A stretch of 64,000 bases of DNA, taken from assembly GCA_036927565.1 (NCBI GenBank), contig JAYESD010000004.1, positions 89,222,942 through 89,286,941 of the forward strand, written 5' to 3'. Positions within the stretch are counted from its first letter, which is position 1. The number at the start of each line of letters is the position of its first letter. Below the pieces are notes generated by a model, which saw nothing but the letters and a program-made list of their open reading frames with translations, had not been told where the DNA came from and searched no databases. The position numbers were made by a program, and so were the translations under genes. Below are positions 31,080-41,000 of this stretch, one piece after another. This DNA is from Tuctoria greenei. Lineage: Eukaryota > Streptophyta > Magnoliopsida > Poales > Poaceae.

Positions 31080-31855
31080 CTCCCACCAAGGAGGGCTCCG
31101 GAGCTTCCACGTGTCCTTCAGCTTCGGGACCTTGCTCCCATCAAGGAGGGCTCCGGAGCTGCCACGCGCCCTCCAGCATCGGGCTCTCGCTCCCACCGAG
31201 GGAGGCTCCAGATCTAAGTGTGTTCCACGACTTGCAATAAGCCATGGGCCTTGAAGAGTAAACATCGGTGTGTCATGTCTATTCGGTCATTGAAGGCGCG
31301 CGCCTTCCCCAGGCGTACAGGTGCGGCGCATGCCTCTTATCAGGTACCACTGCATCCAATCGCATCACAGTGAAGGCGTTGCAGACCTACCCCACACCGC
31401 CAAGTGAGTAGCTTACGGTAACAAGACGTATGGGACATTCCTTGCCATCATCAATGACTACGCCTAGCCACCGGCGACCGACATGGAAAGACAACAAGCC
31501 TTCAAATCACGGTCAGAGGCAGCATACTAAAGAAGTCTTAGATCTTTAGGATAAGATCGTCCCAGAACCCCACTTGTAAGGCGTCCGACCTTGTCTATAA
31601 AAGCCCGGACCGTCACCATTACAAGAGGACAGACCCAGACAGACCTAGAGAGACCCGAGACACGCTTGAGCAATACAACACATACAAACCACTGTGGAGT
31701 AGGATATTACGCTCTGGCGACCCGAACCACGTAAATCCCTTGCATTCATCATCCACTGCGTTTGATCTTACTAGCACTAGCCTCCGAAAATACATCGAAC
31801 CTCCGCGGGCTGCTTCCGAGCAGGTTCGGAGAGGTGTCATCTAGACACCTTGACA

Positions 31856-32434
31856 ATATGGTATATAGATAGATAATGAATAATGGATATGATATAATGG
31901 TAATTGATAGTGTTGAACTCATAATTGGTAATTATTTGGGATATGATGGGATTTCTTCACATAGACATTGTAGGATGCTTTTTCACCTGTTGTAAATGTA
32001 CTTTTCAGCAACTAGGCATTATTTATTATCATTCCTTGTTTAAGCTACATGTTATTATTTTCCCACACTTGCTGAGTTTTACTCACCCTTGCAATTCTCT
32101 CACCAATAGTTTCAGGTGATGTTTGGGAGTACCCTGAGGATAATATGAAGTACTAGGATGTGTGTTGCTGTCGACTTGCCTGTGGTGTTGTTTGGAGTCG
32201 CGTTATCCCTTTTGCTTAGTTGCTTAATTAGATTCTGCTGCAGTTATAGTTTCATATTGATCATTAGAGTTTGTAATTTGAGGATTATTTAGATATTGTA
32301 ATAAAGGTACTTAATTAACTTGTGTAGTGGAAAATTTTTGTATATCGTTTGTGATGCACCCGTGTATGTGTGTTAATTATCCTGGACACACATATGCGTC
32401 ACACTTGGTTCATTTTTGGAATCTGGTGTCACAA
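31856..32434 (+). repeat. 3' portion of a Tekay-like gypsy LTR
   Basis: It aligns with the last 560 bp or so of LTR A (10130-10685): CCACACTTGCTGAGT, CACCCTTGCAATT, GTTTGGGAGT, and the terminal GGTGTCACA. It is more diverged than B. The left part is missing at the junction with the Tat-type element. Confidence 0.8.
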
Positions 32435-33072
32435 GGAGTGATTGTGAGATTCGGCAAAAAGAGTCCATCGGGGGTTGATCAATGTTTGATTCGCTGAGTT
32501 TCTTCGTGATTGCGTATTTGTTACTTTTGGGTTCTCCCCCAAACGGTAAAGCGTCGCCCCGATGATTTCTCGTGTGATCTCTTGATTCAGAGAAGTTTGT
32601 AATTTCTTGTGATAGTGGAACAATCCAAGACTTGACCCTTGGGGCATCTTGGCGAGGTTAGGGCTGTTAGGTCCTGTCCTTCGTGGACTCCTCAACGGGG
32701 ACCTTGGTTTCTTCGTGGAGCCAAACCCCGGGAGAAATTTCTCTTGTCCATTGTCTGCATTTACATTTCTGCAAAGTTCTTACTTTCTACTAGTAATTAT
32801 CTAGGTTTACTTCGTTTCTAGCACTTAATCTTGTTTCCATCAACTACTAGAACTGCTAAGACGTATTTTCATTCACTAGATTGCATAAAAACTTCATTTT
32901 AGTACTTTTCTGTAGATTCAGTCAGACTTATCCGAGTTGAGTCAGACTTGTCCGACTTCAGTCAGACAAGCCCGATTTTCAGTCAGACAAGTCCGACTTG
33001 AATTGACAAGACAATTTTTAATTAAGTCTAGCTTTTCAATTATCGCTTATTCACCCTCCTCTAGGCTACTTT
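32435..33072 (+). repeat. 3' part of a SIRE-like copia LTR
   Basis: It has the typical order of this LTR family read on the plus strand, with GTGGACTCCTCAACGGGGACC and, near the end, TTATTCACCCTCCTCTAGGC (inverted relative to 5181-5220). It contains four degenerate copies of the palindrome (for example CAGACTTGTCCGA) at 32925-33000. The left end joins the gypsy LTR at 32434, so that LTR probably inserted here. Confidence 0.68.
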
Positions 33073-33252
33073 CAATAACGTAGTGTCTTGGTGTCATCTC
33101 GCCGGAACGAGGTTCTCGTGGACACCGTCGTCCACCGCACGAAGGATGGCTTTCGACAATTTGCAACCGAAGCAAGCAACGCAGATAGAAAATAACCGAG
33201 ATCAGATATACCAGCAGACACTGTATTTGCCTCTCTATTCTCATCTGTCAAG
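33073..33252. other. short unassigned segment
   Basis: GC-richer sequence between a copia LTR fragment and a MITE. No gene or repeat was recognised. Confidence 0.4.
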
Positions 33253-33643
33253 GGTGTGTTTGGTTTGAGGGATATGGTGGGACGAGACGAGACAATTCTA
33301 CTTTTCCGTGGTTTGGAGACACATGAGATGAAGTCATCCCTCAAAAGAGAATATTCCACTCAGATGCAGGATGGAACCATTCCACAAAAACATGGAGACG
33401 GATTCGTCCCACTTCTGTGGAGGCAGACGCGCGGCCCTCCGGAAGTACTCATACCCACATGTTTCTATCTCATCCTTTCATTCAAACGGGAGACATGATC
33501 ATTCCGTCCCACACCATCTCACAAAACAATCAAGAAACAGGAATCGTTTCATCCCATTAGACAAACAGAAAATGGAACCATCACATCCCTAGAATCTGGG
33601 ATGAATCCATCTCATCTCACTTTGACTTCCAACTAAACACATC
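33253..33643. mobile_element. MITE-like element, copy 2
   Basis: The left end has GTGTTTGGTTTGAGGGA and the right end, inverted, GTGTTTAGTTGGAAGTC, forming an imperfect terminal inverted repeat. The body is rich in GGATGG and ATCC runs and matches 18805-19153. A target duplication could not be fixed. Confidence 0.6.
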
Positions 33644-35076
33644 TCAAATCTCAAGTGCATAGTACAGTGCACACCCTCCGTCACGCAGCTCCACAGTGTA
33701 GTGCTCCTAACACTCTCCTCTGTCAAGTCTCGAGTGCAAGCATGCGGTACTCCCAACAACTCCGTCATGCGATTGCAGCCTTGATGACAGGCTCCAGCCC
33801 ACCGTCGTCCGGACCATGGAGAACGGCTTTCTCTAGCGTGGCAGCCCCGTGACGCCAACCTGACGTGTCACGTTTTTATCCACGACCTGTACAACTGTTC
33901 TAGCGTGCCACATCTAATATCGTCACGTCGTGGACGACGGGTGCAGTTATTTTTGCAAATTTTTGAATCTGATGTTTATTAATGAAAAATCGATTTTTAA
34001 TACGTATATTAACAAAAATTCGATATGTTTGGCGTACAAAACATGCACTACTGAAAATTCGATTCGTAGGCTATAAAGTTTGTACCTCTTTTTTCTCGGC
34101 AATAAAGTTAGGATCGGACATTTGAGGCGTCACGCAACAAACTTCTGCCCCCATCGTAACTTGCCAATAATAATTTAGTCAATTTCAAGTTTCGTCCGTT
34201 CTAAAAAATTCTAGACAAAAAACATCAGGTATATTTTCTTGAAATTCCGTACAACAAAAGCCAAGACGAATACGATGCAAAAAGCACAGCGCTGGCTCTC
34301 TTCAGGCAACCCCGTAATGTTATCTTGATCCAGTCACCCTTTTCTGAAACTGCCGCCGTAGTAGAGTCCCATAATTTCTCGGGAAACGTAGCACGACAGA
34401 TGAGATTAGGGTCTTGATTTCACTTATTTTAATTTTGATTATATGATAAGTATGCTTTTGTGAAAAGTAGAGATCTGGTTAAGCTGATTATTCAAAGGTC
34501 ATGATGTTTGGTAACTTAGATTATTTAGAATGGATCATCATATCAAATGACTACTATTGCTCTAAGTCCAATTACAACTTATTTTTAATATTTTTCTCTC
34601 TATTTCTCCGTTATACCTCACACGAATCAAGCATGCGGCACAAAAAAACCAAATTAATACTGTAGCTCAGATCACATATGTTGACTCAAACAAATAATTA
34701 ACAAAGTCGAGTATGTGTTCTTTCCTTCGAAAGGCTGCAGTGAGAGAAACAACAGATCGAAAATGAGGCACTCGAGAAATGAGGAGCCAAGAGAAAGAGA
34801 CGACGATGAAGACTTCGGAACCATCCAGACATCCAACTCCATATGGACCTGACAAAAAACGGACAGGCTCCACTAATCAGGTGAAGGCCTTATGTGCGCC
34901 GCTGTCTTAGCCGAAGGCGAGCGCCTGTGATCGAGGATGGACAGATTGAATACCTGCGCCCAAGTCCTGCTCCTCACCCGTGGTTGAGGACGGGCGGATG
35001 GAGTACCCGAGCCTGCAATCGAGTGCTACTGCCCACCCGCGATCTACGATCAACGTAGAATCACCGGCGAGCCATG
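33644..35076. other. intergenic region, no gene recognised
   Basis: No conserved frame or RNA gene was seen. 33650-33900 is GC-moderate and 33950-34650 AT-rich. The last 200 bp (34880-35076) are GC-rich and continue, across the Reina insertion, into 40474 onward, i.e. they are the former distal upstream region of the beta-oxidation gene. Confidence 0.5.
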
Positions 35077-35458
35077 TGTTACGAGCTCGCCGGCGGCGGC
35101 AGGGGAGGACCGGGAGGCAGGCGAGGAGGACGACTGAGCACGCGGACGAGCTGCGGGAGGAAGAACCGAGGCGATAAGGATGGAGACCGTGGTCGGCGAG
35201 TGGGTGTGTGGGTCGGTGGCGTGAGTGGGTGCGTGAGTTAATCGGGCCGGCCTGACTGGTGGGGTCGGCCGAGCCAGGGTGGCCCACTTGTAAGAGCCAG
35301 GAACAAATGTAACCGAACCGGAGGGAAGGAGGGTATCGAGAACATTCGGAACCAAATATCGTGCCGCTTACCTCGTCGAGACCCCGGTACAGCGCCGGAG
35401 AGCGTAGCGCGCTCACGCCCTGGGCGATCGGCGACGCCCTTGGCCACGGGACGTTACA
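35077..35458 (+). repeat. 5' LTR of the Reina-like element
   Basis: 382 bp, GC-rich, TG...CA. It differs from the 3' LTR at four sites, for example GGGGTCGGCC against GGGGTCGACC. No strong TATA box is visible. Confidence 0.95.
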
Positions 35459-35460
35459 GA

Positions 35461-35472
35461 TGGTATCAGAGC
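35461..35472 (+). other. primer-binding site of the Reina-like element
   Basis: TGGTATCAGAGC, complementary to initiator-Met tRNA, two bases after the LTR. Confidence 0.95.
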
Positions 35473-35616
35473 TGGGACCTCCTGCTTCGGCCGACGATCG
35501 CGACTCAGGCGTAGGCGGAATCGGCGGAAGGAAGAGGAGGACCGGAACAGATCGGAGGGAACACCACGGCTCCCACCGCCAAACCCTCTGTCCAAACCAG
35601 GTTCGTTCTCTCAGCC

Positions 35617-37272
35617 ATGGAGGGAAGGGAGCAGAGAGAGGATGAGAAGTGGGCTCGGGTGTTCGGGATGTTGGAGAGCTTGACGAAGGGACAGGTGGAG
35701 ATGCAGGGGCAGCAGGAGTTGGCGACGGCGATGGCGGAGCAGGCGGCGCAGGATCGGGATCGGCTGAGTAGCCTGTTGGAGGAGGCGGAGAGGAAGATTG
35801 CGGTGCTTTCGCAGGAGGTTCGAGGTCCGGAGTATCAGAGGAGATTGGAAGGAGGGTACAGGGGGGATATGGGAAGGAGAGATGATGGAGGGTCCTCGGG
35901 AGGAGGGACTGGGGACAAACACTTCGTGAAGCTCTCATTTCCGAGGTTCTCAGGAGAAAATCCAACGATATGGATTGATAAGTGTGAAGATTACTTTTCG
36001 ATCTACAACGTTTCTGAGGTGATTTGGGTGCGGGCCGCCAGCATTCACATGGAGGGCAATGCGGCCAAGTGGCTCCAGGTGTACAAAGTGACGCACGGGT
36101 TGAGGGATTGGGCGACGTTCGTGGAGGCCGTGAAGGAGAAATTCGGGACTTATGAGTATCCTCAAGCTATGCATGATTTGATTCATCTGAGACAGACCGG
36201 AGGGCTAGAAGAGTACATTGCAAGCTTTGAGGAAGCCCGGTATGCTACTTCCATGCATAACCCAATGTTGGACGAGGTGTTCTTTGTGACTCAGTTCCTG
36301 AAAGGGTTGAAGGTGGAGTTACAAGGGCCAGTGCAGTCTCAGATTCCTACCACTATGAACCGCGCCATTACTCTGGCAAAAGTTCAGAGGCTGATTCAGG
36401 AGAGAGGGAAGGGGAGGCCAAACCCAGGAGCGGGGATGGTGAAGCAAGGGGGGTGGAGTCGGCTAGAGCACAAACCAACGGGAGAATTGACAAGGGAGAG
36501 GCAACTGAGAGACTATCGAAGGTTGAACGGATTGTGTTATGCGTGCGGAGAGAAGTATGAGCTAGGGCACCACCTGAAGTGTTCCAAGAGACAGGGGCCA
36601 CAGTTGAATGTAGTGGAGGTGGAAGACGAGAATGTGGAGCTGACTGATAAGGTGCTCATGGCATTGGAGCGTGAGGATGCAGAGGAGGCAGATTGCTGCA
36701 CGGTATCCGTCCATGCCGTAGCGGGTACACAAGGTCAGCACAGCATGAGACTGAGGGCGCAGGTGAAGGGAAGGGTGTGTCTCATTCTGATTGACTCAGG
36801 GAGCTCAGTATCCTTTGTCAATGCCGCCTTCGTGGAGGAGATAGAGATTCCCACCAAGAAGAAGGAAGCCTTGAGGGTGAGGGTGGCTACTGGGGAAGAG
36901 ACCAGCAGTGAGCTAGTGGTGGAAGAGTTTGAATGGAGGTGTGGGAGTTATGTTGGAAGGGGGGAGATGAGAGTACTACCCTTGGGAGCTTATGATGTGA
37001 TCTTGGGCTACGACTGGTTAGCCAGGCACAGCCCCATGGAGTGTGACTGGAGGCACGGAGTCCTAACCTTCCTAGCAGAGGGAAGAAAGGTAACCCTGAA
37101 GGGAGATCCGGAATGGAAGGGAAAAGGGGTGACACAAATATCATTGAAGCAAGTGGCGAAGTGCCTCCGGAGAGGAGACCTATGGGCTAGCGTGGTGGTG
37201 GAGGCAGTAGGCGAAAAGAAGGGAAAGGAGTCTGAGGAAGGAAGAGCTGAGGTGGAGGAAGTACTGGAATAA
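35617..37272 (+). CDS. gag and aspartic protease of the Reina-like element
   Basis: 551 codons starting at an ATG in good context (GCCATGG). An N-terminal coiled-coil-like region is followed by the retrotransposon gag domain (LSFPRFSGENPTIWIDKCED, about residues 107-126, to about 230). A zinc-knuckle-like CYACGEKYELGHHLKC lies near residue 307; its spacing is wider than the classical CCHC but is usual for this type of element. The protease site LILIDSGSSVSFV is near residue 390. The frame ends at TAA 37270-37272. The next pol frame is in the same phase, so one stop codon separates them; it could be a nonsense mutation or a readthrough signal. Confidence 0.92.
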   Translation: MEGREQREDEKWARVFGMLESLTKGQVEMQGQQELATAMAEQAAQDRDRLSSLLEEAERKIAVLSQEVRGPEYQRRLEGGYRGDMGRRDDGGSSGGGTGDKHFVKLSFPRFSGENPTIWIDKCEDYFSIYNVSEVIWVRAASIHMEGNAAKWLQVYKVTHGLRDWATFVEAVKEKFGTYEYPQAMHDLIHLRQTGGLEEYIASFEEARYATSMHNPMLDEVFFVTQFLKGLKVELQGPVQSQIPTTMNRAITLAKVQRLIQERGKGRPNPGAGMVKQGGWSRLEHKPTGELTRERQLRDYRRLNGLCYACGEKYELGHHLKCSKRQGPQLNVVEVEDENVELTDKVLMALEREDAEEADCCTVSVHAVAGTQGQHSMRLRAQVKGRVCLILIDSGSSVSFVNAAFVEEIEIPTKKKEALRVRVATGEETSSELVVEEFEWRCGSYVGRGEMRVLPLGAYDVILGYDWLARHSPMECDWRHGVLTFLAEGRKVTLKGDPEWKGKGVTQISLKQVAKCLRRGDLWASVVVEAVGEKKGKESEEGRAEVEEVLE

Positions 37273-37353
37273 TTTAGAGAGGTATTCCGGGATCCCAAGG
37301 AGCTGCCGCCGGAGAGACCGTTCGATCACGCAATACCACTGATACCCGGGGCA

Positions 37354-40152
37354 GTGCCAGTGAATAGCCGACCCTATCGGTATTCTCCACTGCACAAGAC
37401 GGAGATCGAGCGTCAGGTGGCGGAGTTACTGGAGGCTAGGTTAATCGAACACAGCGTAAGCCCATTTGCGTCGCCTGTGTTGTTGGTTAAGAAGAAAGAC
37501 GGGAGCTGGCGATTTTGCATTGACTATCGTAAGCTAAATGATATCACCATTAAGAATCGGTTTCCCATGCCGATGGTGGAGGAGATACTCGAGGAACTGG
37601 GAGGAGCCAAGTATTTCACCAGTCTGGACTTACGGTCAGGCTATCACCAGCTAAGGATGAGGAGAGGGGAAGAGTTTAAGACGGCCTTCAAGACGCACTG
37701 CGGGCACTATCAGTTCAAAGTGATGCCCTTCGGATTGACAAACGCCCCGGCGTCATTTCAATGTGCAATGAACTCTATACTCGCAGAGTATCTCCGGAGA
37801 TTCGTACTGGTGTTTATAGATGACATTCTGATATACAGCAGAAGTTGGGGGGGGCATGTCCAGCACATGCGTCAGGTCCTGGAGCTGTTGCGGAGGCATC
37901 AATTCTACTTGAAATTAACCAAATGCAAGTTTGCGAAAAAGGAGTTGATCTATTTGGGGCATCGGATCTCGGAGCATGGGGTACAGACGGAGGAGCAGAA
38001 GGTGGAAGCGATGCAGAGGTGGCCAGTGCCAGCTATGGTGACAGAACTGAGGGGGTTCCTGGGTCTCACTGGATACTATCGGCGTTTTGTGAAGGGGTAT
38101 GGAGTGTTAGCCAGACCTCTGACCCAGCTACTGAAGAAGAAGCAGTTCCAGTGGTCGGATGAGGCACAACCGGCGTTTGAGAGGTTGAAGGAGGCCATGT
38201 GTACAACCCCGGTGCTAGCGTTACCCGATTTCAATGAGCAGTTTGAGGTAGAGACAGATGCTTGTGATAAAGGGGTAGGAGCGGTGTTGATGCAAAAGGG
38301 AAGGCCAGTGGCTTTCCTGAGCAAAGCCTTGGCCTCGCAGCACTGCCACTGGTCGATTTACGAGAAGGACTTTCTGGCGCTAATACTGGCGGTGGAAAAG
38401 TGGAGGCAATATCTGGAACGAGGAGAATTCATAATCAAGACCGACCATCAAAGCTTGACCTATTTGGAGGATCAAATCCTGCAGTCAGAGTTGCAGAGGA
38501 AGGCAATGAGTAAGCTGATGGGGCTCAACTTCAAGGTGGTGTACCGCAGAGGAAAGGAGAATGTCGTAGCTGACGCCCTATCGAGAGTAGCGCAAGTAAT
38601 GGAGGTAACAGAGGTGCAGGAGGTGGTTCCTATGTGGATACAGGAGGTCCGAAACTCGTATGAATTGGATCTAGATGCTCAAGGACTGTTGAAGGAGCTG
38701 CTGGTGAAGAGTCCCAATGAGCAAGGGTATTCACTGCATCAAGGAATTATCAGGAAGCAAGGGAGGATCTGGGTGGGAGAAAATTCTGCTCTAAGGACTA
38801 AGCTAATCGGGGCCTGCCATGACAGTGCAGTAGGGGGGCATTTCGGAATACAGAACACTTATCAAATGGTGAAGAAACTGTTCACTTGGAAGGGTCTCAA
38901 ACAGGATGTTGAGGAAGTCGTTAAGCAGTGTGGAGTTTGTCAACAAGCAAAAGGGGAGAGAAGCTTACCCGCCGGGTTGCTGCAACCTCTGGAAGTGCCT
39001 CAGGCTCCCTGGCAGGATGTGACTATGGATTTCATAGAAGGATTGCCGAAATCAGGGGGTTACGACACAATTTTGGTGGTGGTGGATCGATTTTCAAAGT
39101 ACATCCACTTTATTCCCCTGAAACATCCCTACACTGCTATACAGGTGGCAACTGCCTTGATTGAGAATGTGCTTAAGCTGCACGGAGTGCCTAAAACTAT
39201 GGTGTCCGACCGGGACAGAATATTTACTAGTACAGTATGGAAGCAAATATTCAAAAGCATGAAGGTCAAGCTACTGATGAGTACAGCTTATCATCCGCAG
39301 ACGGATGGTCAATCCGAGAGAGTGAACCAATGTCTGGAGACTTACCTCCGATGCGCTGTGCAAGAAGACCCAAGGAGTTGGAGGGCTTGGCTACCTCTGG
39401 CCGAATACTGGTACAACACCTCTCATCATGCTTCTCTGGGATGTTCCCCTTTTCAGGTACTCTACGGGTATGCTCCCAACCCGTTGATGGCGCCAACGGT
39501 ACCTCACATGGAGGAGCAAACCATACAAGAGATGTTAGAGCGCAGAAAGATTCATCTGGAGCTGCTCAAAGAAAAACTGGCAATGGCCCAAAATCGGATG
39601 AAGCAACAAGCAGATCGGAAGAGAAAAGACAAAACTTTTGTGGTGGGTGAGATGGTGCTGCTCCGCCTTCAACCCTATGCTCAAACCACTGTGGTCAATC
39701 GACCCTACCCGAAGCTCGCCTACCGTTTCTTTGGACCTTTCAAGGTGCTAGCTCGAGTAGGGAGGGAGGCTTACCGCTTGGAGTTGCCGGAAGGGGCGCA
39801 GATCCATCCCGTCTTCCACACCTCGCAGATCAAGCCATACACTCCGAACTATGCCCCAATCTACTCCAATCCGCCGAGAGTCTTCGACTTTAGTGCGGAA
39901 TCGGTGAAGCCAGCCCAGATCTTGGAGAGGAGGATGGTCAAGAGAGGCAACAAGGCTATAACCCAAGCTAGGGTTGCGTGGGCGAAGCCAGAGGACGCGG
40001 AGAGTTGGGAAGACTGGCATGTGCTGGTCCGGCGATTCCCGGAAGTGACGGCTTGGGGGCAAGCCGAATCTCAAGGGGGGGGGGGGGCAAATGTTACGAG
40101 CTCGCCGGCGGCGGCAGGGGAGGACCGGGAGGCAGGCGAGGAGGACGACTGA
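37354..40152 (+). CDS. pol of the Reina-like element: RT, RNase H, integrase, chromodomain
   Basis: 932 codons from the first ATG; coding sense extends upstream in phase to the stop at 37272. RT: KKKDGSWRFCIDYRKLND, LDLRSGYHQL, and catalytic FIDDILIYS (about residue 154). RNase H: VETDACDKGVGAVLMQ (about 300) and ENVVADALSRV. Integrase: HHCC zinc region ending CGVCQQAK, core Asp in TMDFIEGLPKSGG, Asp in VPKTMVSDRDRIF, Glu in GQSERVNQ. The GPY module is YRFFGPFKVL. A chromodomain-like end lies at PAQILERRMVKRGNKAITQA and WEDWHVL. It is intact through all catalytic residues. RT should copy element RNA and integrase insert the product. Confidence 0.95.
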   Translation: MPVNSRPYRYSPLHKTEIERQVAELLEARLIEHSVSPFASPVLLVKKKDGSWRFCIDYRKLNDITIKNRFPMPMVEEILEELGGAKYFTSLDLRSGYHQLRMRRGEEFKTAFKTHCGHYQFKVMPFGLTNAPASFQCAMNSILAEYLRRFVLVFIDDILIYSRSWGGHVQHMRQVLELLRRHQFYLKLTKCKFAKKELIYLGHRISEHGVQTEEQKVEAMQRWPVPAMVTELRGFLGLTGYYRRFVKGYGVLARPLTQLLKKKQFQWSDEAQPAFERLKEAMCTTPVLALPDFNEQFEVETDACDKGVGAVLMQKGRPVAFLSKALASQHCHWSIYEKDFLALILAVEKWRQYLERGEFIIKTDHQSLTYLEDQILQSELQRKAMSKLMGLNFKVVYRRGKENVVADALSRVAQVMEVTEVQEVVPMWIQEVRNSYELDLDAQGLLKELLVKSPNEQGYSLHQGIIRKQGRIWVGENSALRTKLIGACHDSAVGGHFGIQNTYQMVKKLFTWKGLKQDVEEVVKQCGVCQQAKGERSLPAGLLQPLEVPQAPWQDVTMDFIEGLPKSGGYDTILVVVDRFSKYIHFIPLKHPYTAIQVATALIENVLKLHGVPKTMVSDRDRIFTSTVWKQIFKSMKVKLLMSTAYHPQTDGQSERVNQCLETYLRCAVQEDPRSWRAWLPLAEYWYNTSHHASLGCSPFQVLYGYAPNPLMAPTVPHMEEQTIQEMLERRKIHLELLKEKLAMAQNRMKQQADRKRKDKTFVVGEMVLLRLQPYAQTTVVNRPYPKLAYRFFGPFKVLARVGREAYRLELPEGAQIHPVFHTSQIKPYTPNYAPIYSNPPRVFDFSAESVKPAQILERRMVKRGNKAITQARVAWAKPEDAESWEDWHVLVRRFPEVTAWGQAESQGGGGANVTSSPAAAGEDREAGEEDD
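40073..40088 (+). other. polypurine tract of the Reina-like element
   Basis: AA followed by 13 G, four bases before the 3' LTR. Confidence 0.85.
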
Positions 40153-40473
40153 GCACGCGGACGAGCTGCGGGAGGAAGAACCGAGGCGATAAGGATGGAG
40201 ACCGTGGTCGGCGAGTGGGTGTGTGGGTCGGTGGCGTGAGTGGGTGCGTGAGTTAATCGGGCCGGCCTGACTGGTGGGGTCGACCGAGCCAGGGTGGCCC
40301 ACTTGTAAGAGCCAGGAACAAATGTAACCGAACCGGAGGGAAGGAGGGTATCGAGAACATTCGGAACCAAATATCGTGCCTCTTACCTCGTCGGGACCCC
40401 GGTCCAGCGCCGGAGAGCGTAGCGCGCTCACGCCCTGGGCGATCGGCGACGCCCTTGGCCACGGGACGTTACA
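40092..40473 (+). repeat. 3' LTR of the Reina-like element
   Basis: 382 bp, about 99% identical to 35077-35458. It is followed directly by the target duplication CCATG. Confidence 0.95.
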
Positions 40474-41000
40474 CCATGCCGATCGATGGCCGACGGAGAA
40501 TCACACGCGGTCGATGGAGCGGCGCTGCCGTGGCCGATGGAGCGGCGCTGCCGTGGCCGACGGCGCGCGCCCGCGACGGCGGCTACCCATGGCTCACAGG
40601 GATAACTAGGGAAAATATTTCTCGCGATTCGAAAACGCAACTGTTGGCCTGCGATCTGAAATTGCCAGGTCCCAGTTCATTTTGGGCTTTTCACATAATT
40701 AACTCAGAAAATAATTGCAAATTAAGCAATGTATTTGAATAAGATTTTCGTTTTTTTTTCATTGATAAGCTGCTTATACGGGAGAAACAATCAGCGCCTA
40801 GATGACGACATGGCGTCAGCGTGGAAACCGCCTGCCGCACGCGCCATAACTCAGCTAATAATGGGTGATAAATACCAGTTGGAGGTACTGGTAGCTTGCC
40901 ATTGCCAGCTCCCAACTCCAATCAAAGCCGAATCTGCAAGAAAGAAACAGCGGCAAGAAACCTTGAGACTGCGGTGCGCCGGAGCGGAGAGATCGCCGCG
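40474..41000 (+). promoter_or_regulatory. proximal promoter and 5' leader of the beta-oxidation gene
   Basis: 527 bp between the retrotransposon and the ATG. It contains a short tandem duplication (units with GATGGAGCGGCGCTGCCGT at about 40513-40562) and an AT-rich middle. The only TATA-like site is a weak GATAAATACC at about 40866. The leader near the ATG is GC-rich. The transcription start cannot be placed. Confidence 0.5.

Larger units (their letters stand above)
26964..31855 (+). mobile_element. non-autonomous Tat-type LTR element
   Basis: 5' LTR 26964-27882, internal region 27883-29893, 3' LTR 29894-31855. Both LTRs start TGTCGGTAC and end GACA. The internal region begins with a primer-binding-like GCGCCAGGTAGGGG and ends with the polypurine tract GGGCCCGGGGGCC. 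It has no gag or pol domain. Instead it holds two minisatellite arrays and a diverged 300-bp direct duplication. The flanks do not show a target duplication (ATTTA on the left, ATATG on the right) and belong to different older elements (LINE on the left, gypsy LTR on the right). Confidence 0.75.
29894..31855 (+). repeat. 3' LTR of the non-autonomous Tat-type element, with hAT insertion
   Basis: It starts TGTCGGTACC after the polypurine tract and ends CCTTGACA. Without the 906-bp insertion and target duplication it is about 1056 bp. U3 has repeated GGAGCTGCCACGTGTCCTCCGG-type units; the TATA box is at about 31596. Confidence 0.75.
35077..40473 (+). mobile_element. complete Ty3/gypsy chromovirus (Reina-like)
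   Basis: 5397 bp with 382-bp LTRs at each end. The ends are TGTTAC...GTTACA. Perfect 5-bp target duplications CCATG flank it (35072-35076 and 40474-40478). The two LTRs differ at four positions by eye, about 1%. It has a primer-binding site, a gag-protease frame, a pol frame ending in a chromodomain-like tail, and a G13 polypurine tract. The compact size, short LTRs and chromodomain fit the Reina clade. It lies 527 bp upstream of the start codon of the beta-oxidation gene, in the same orientation. Confidence 0.95.

Noticed and set aside
34907..35965. 352-codon minus-strand open frame
   Set aside because: It is antisense to the Reina-like LTR and gag, GC-rich and Pro/Ser-rich with no domain. 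The similar frame at 39748-40431 arises from the other LTR and the end of pol.
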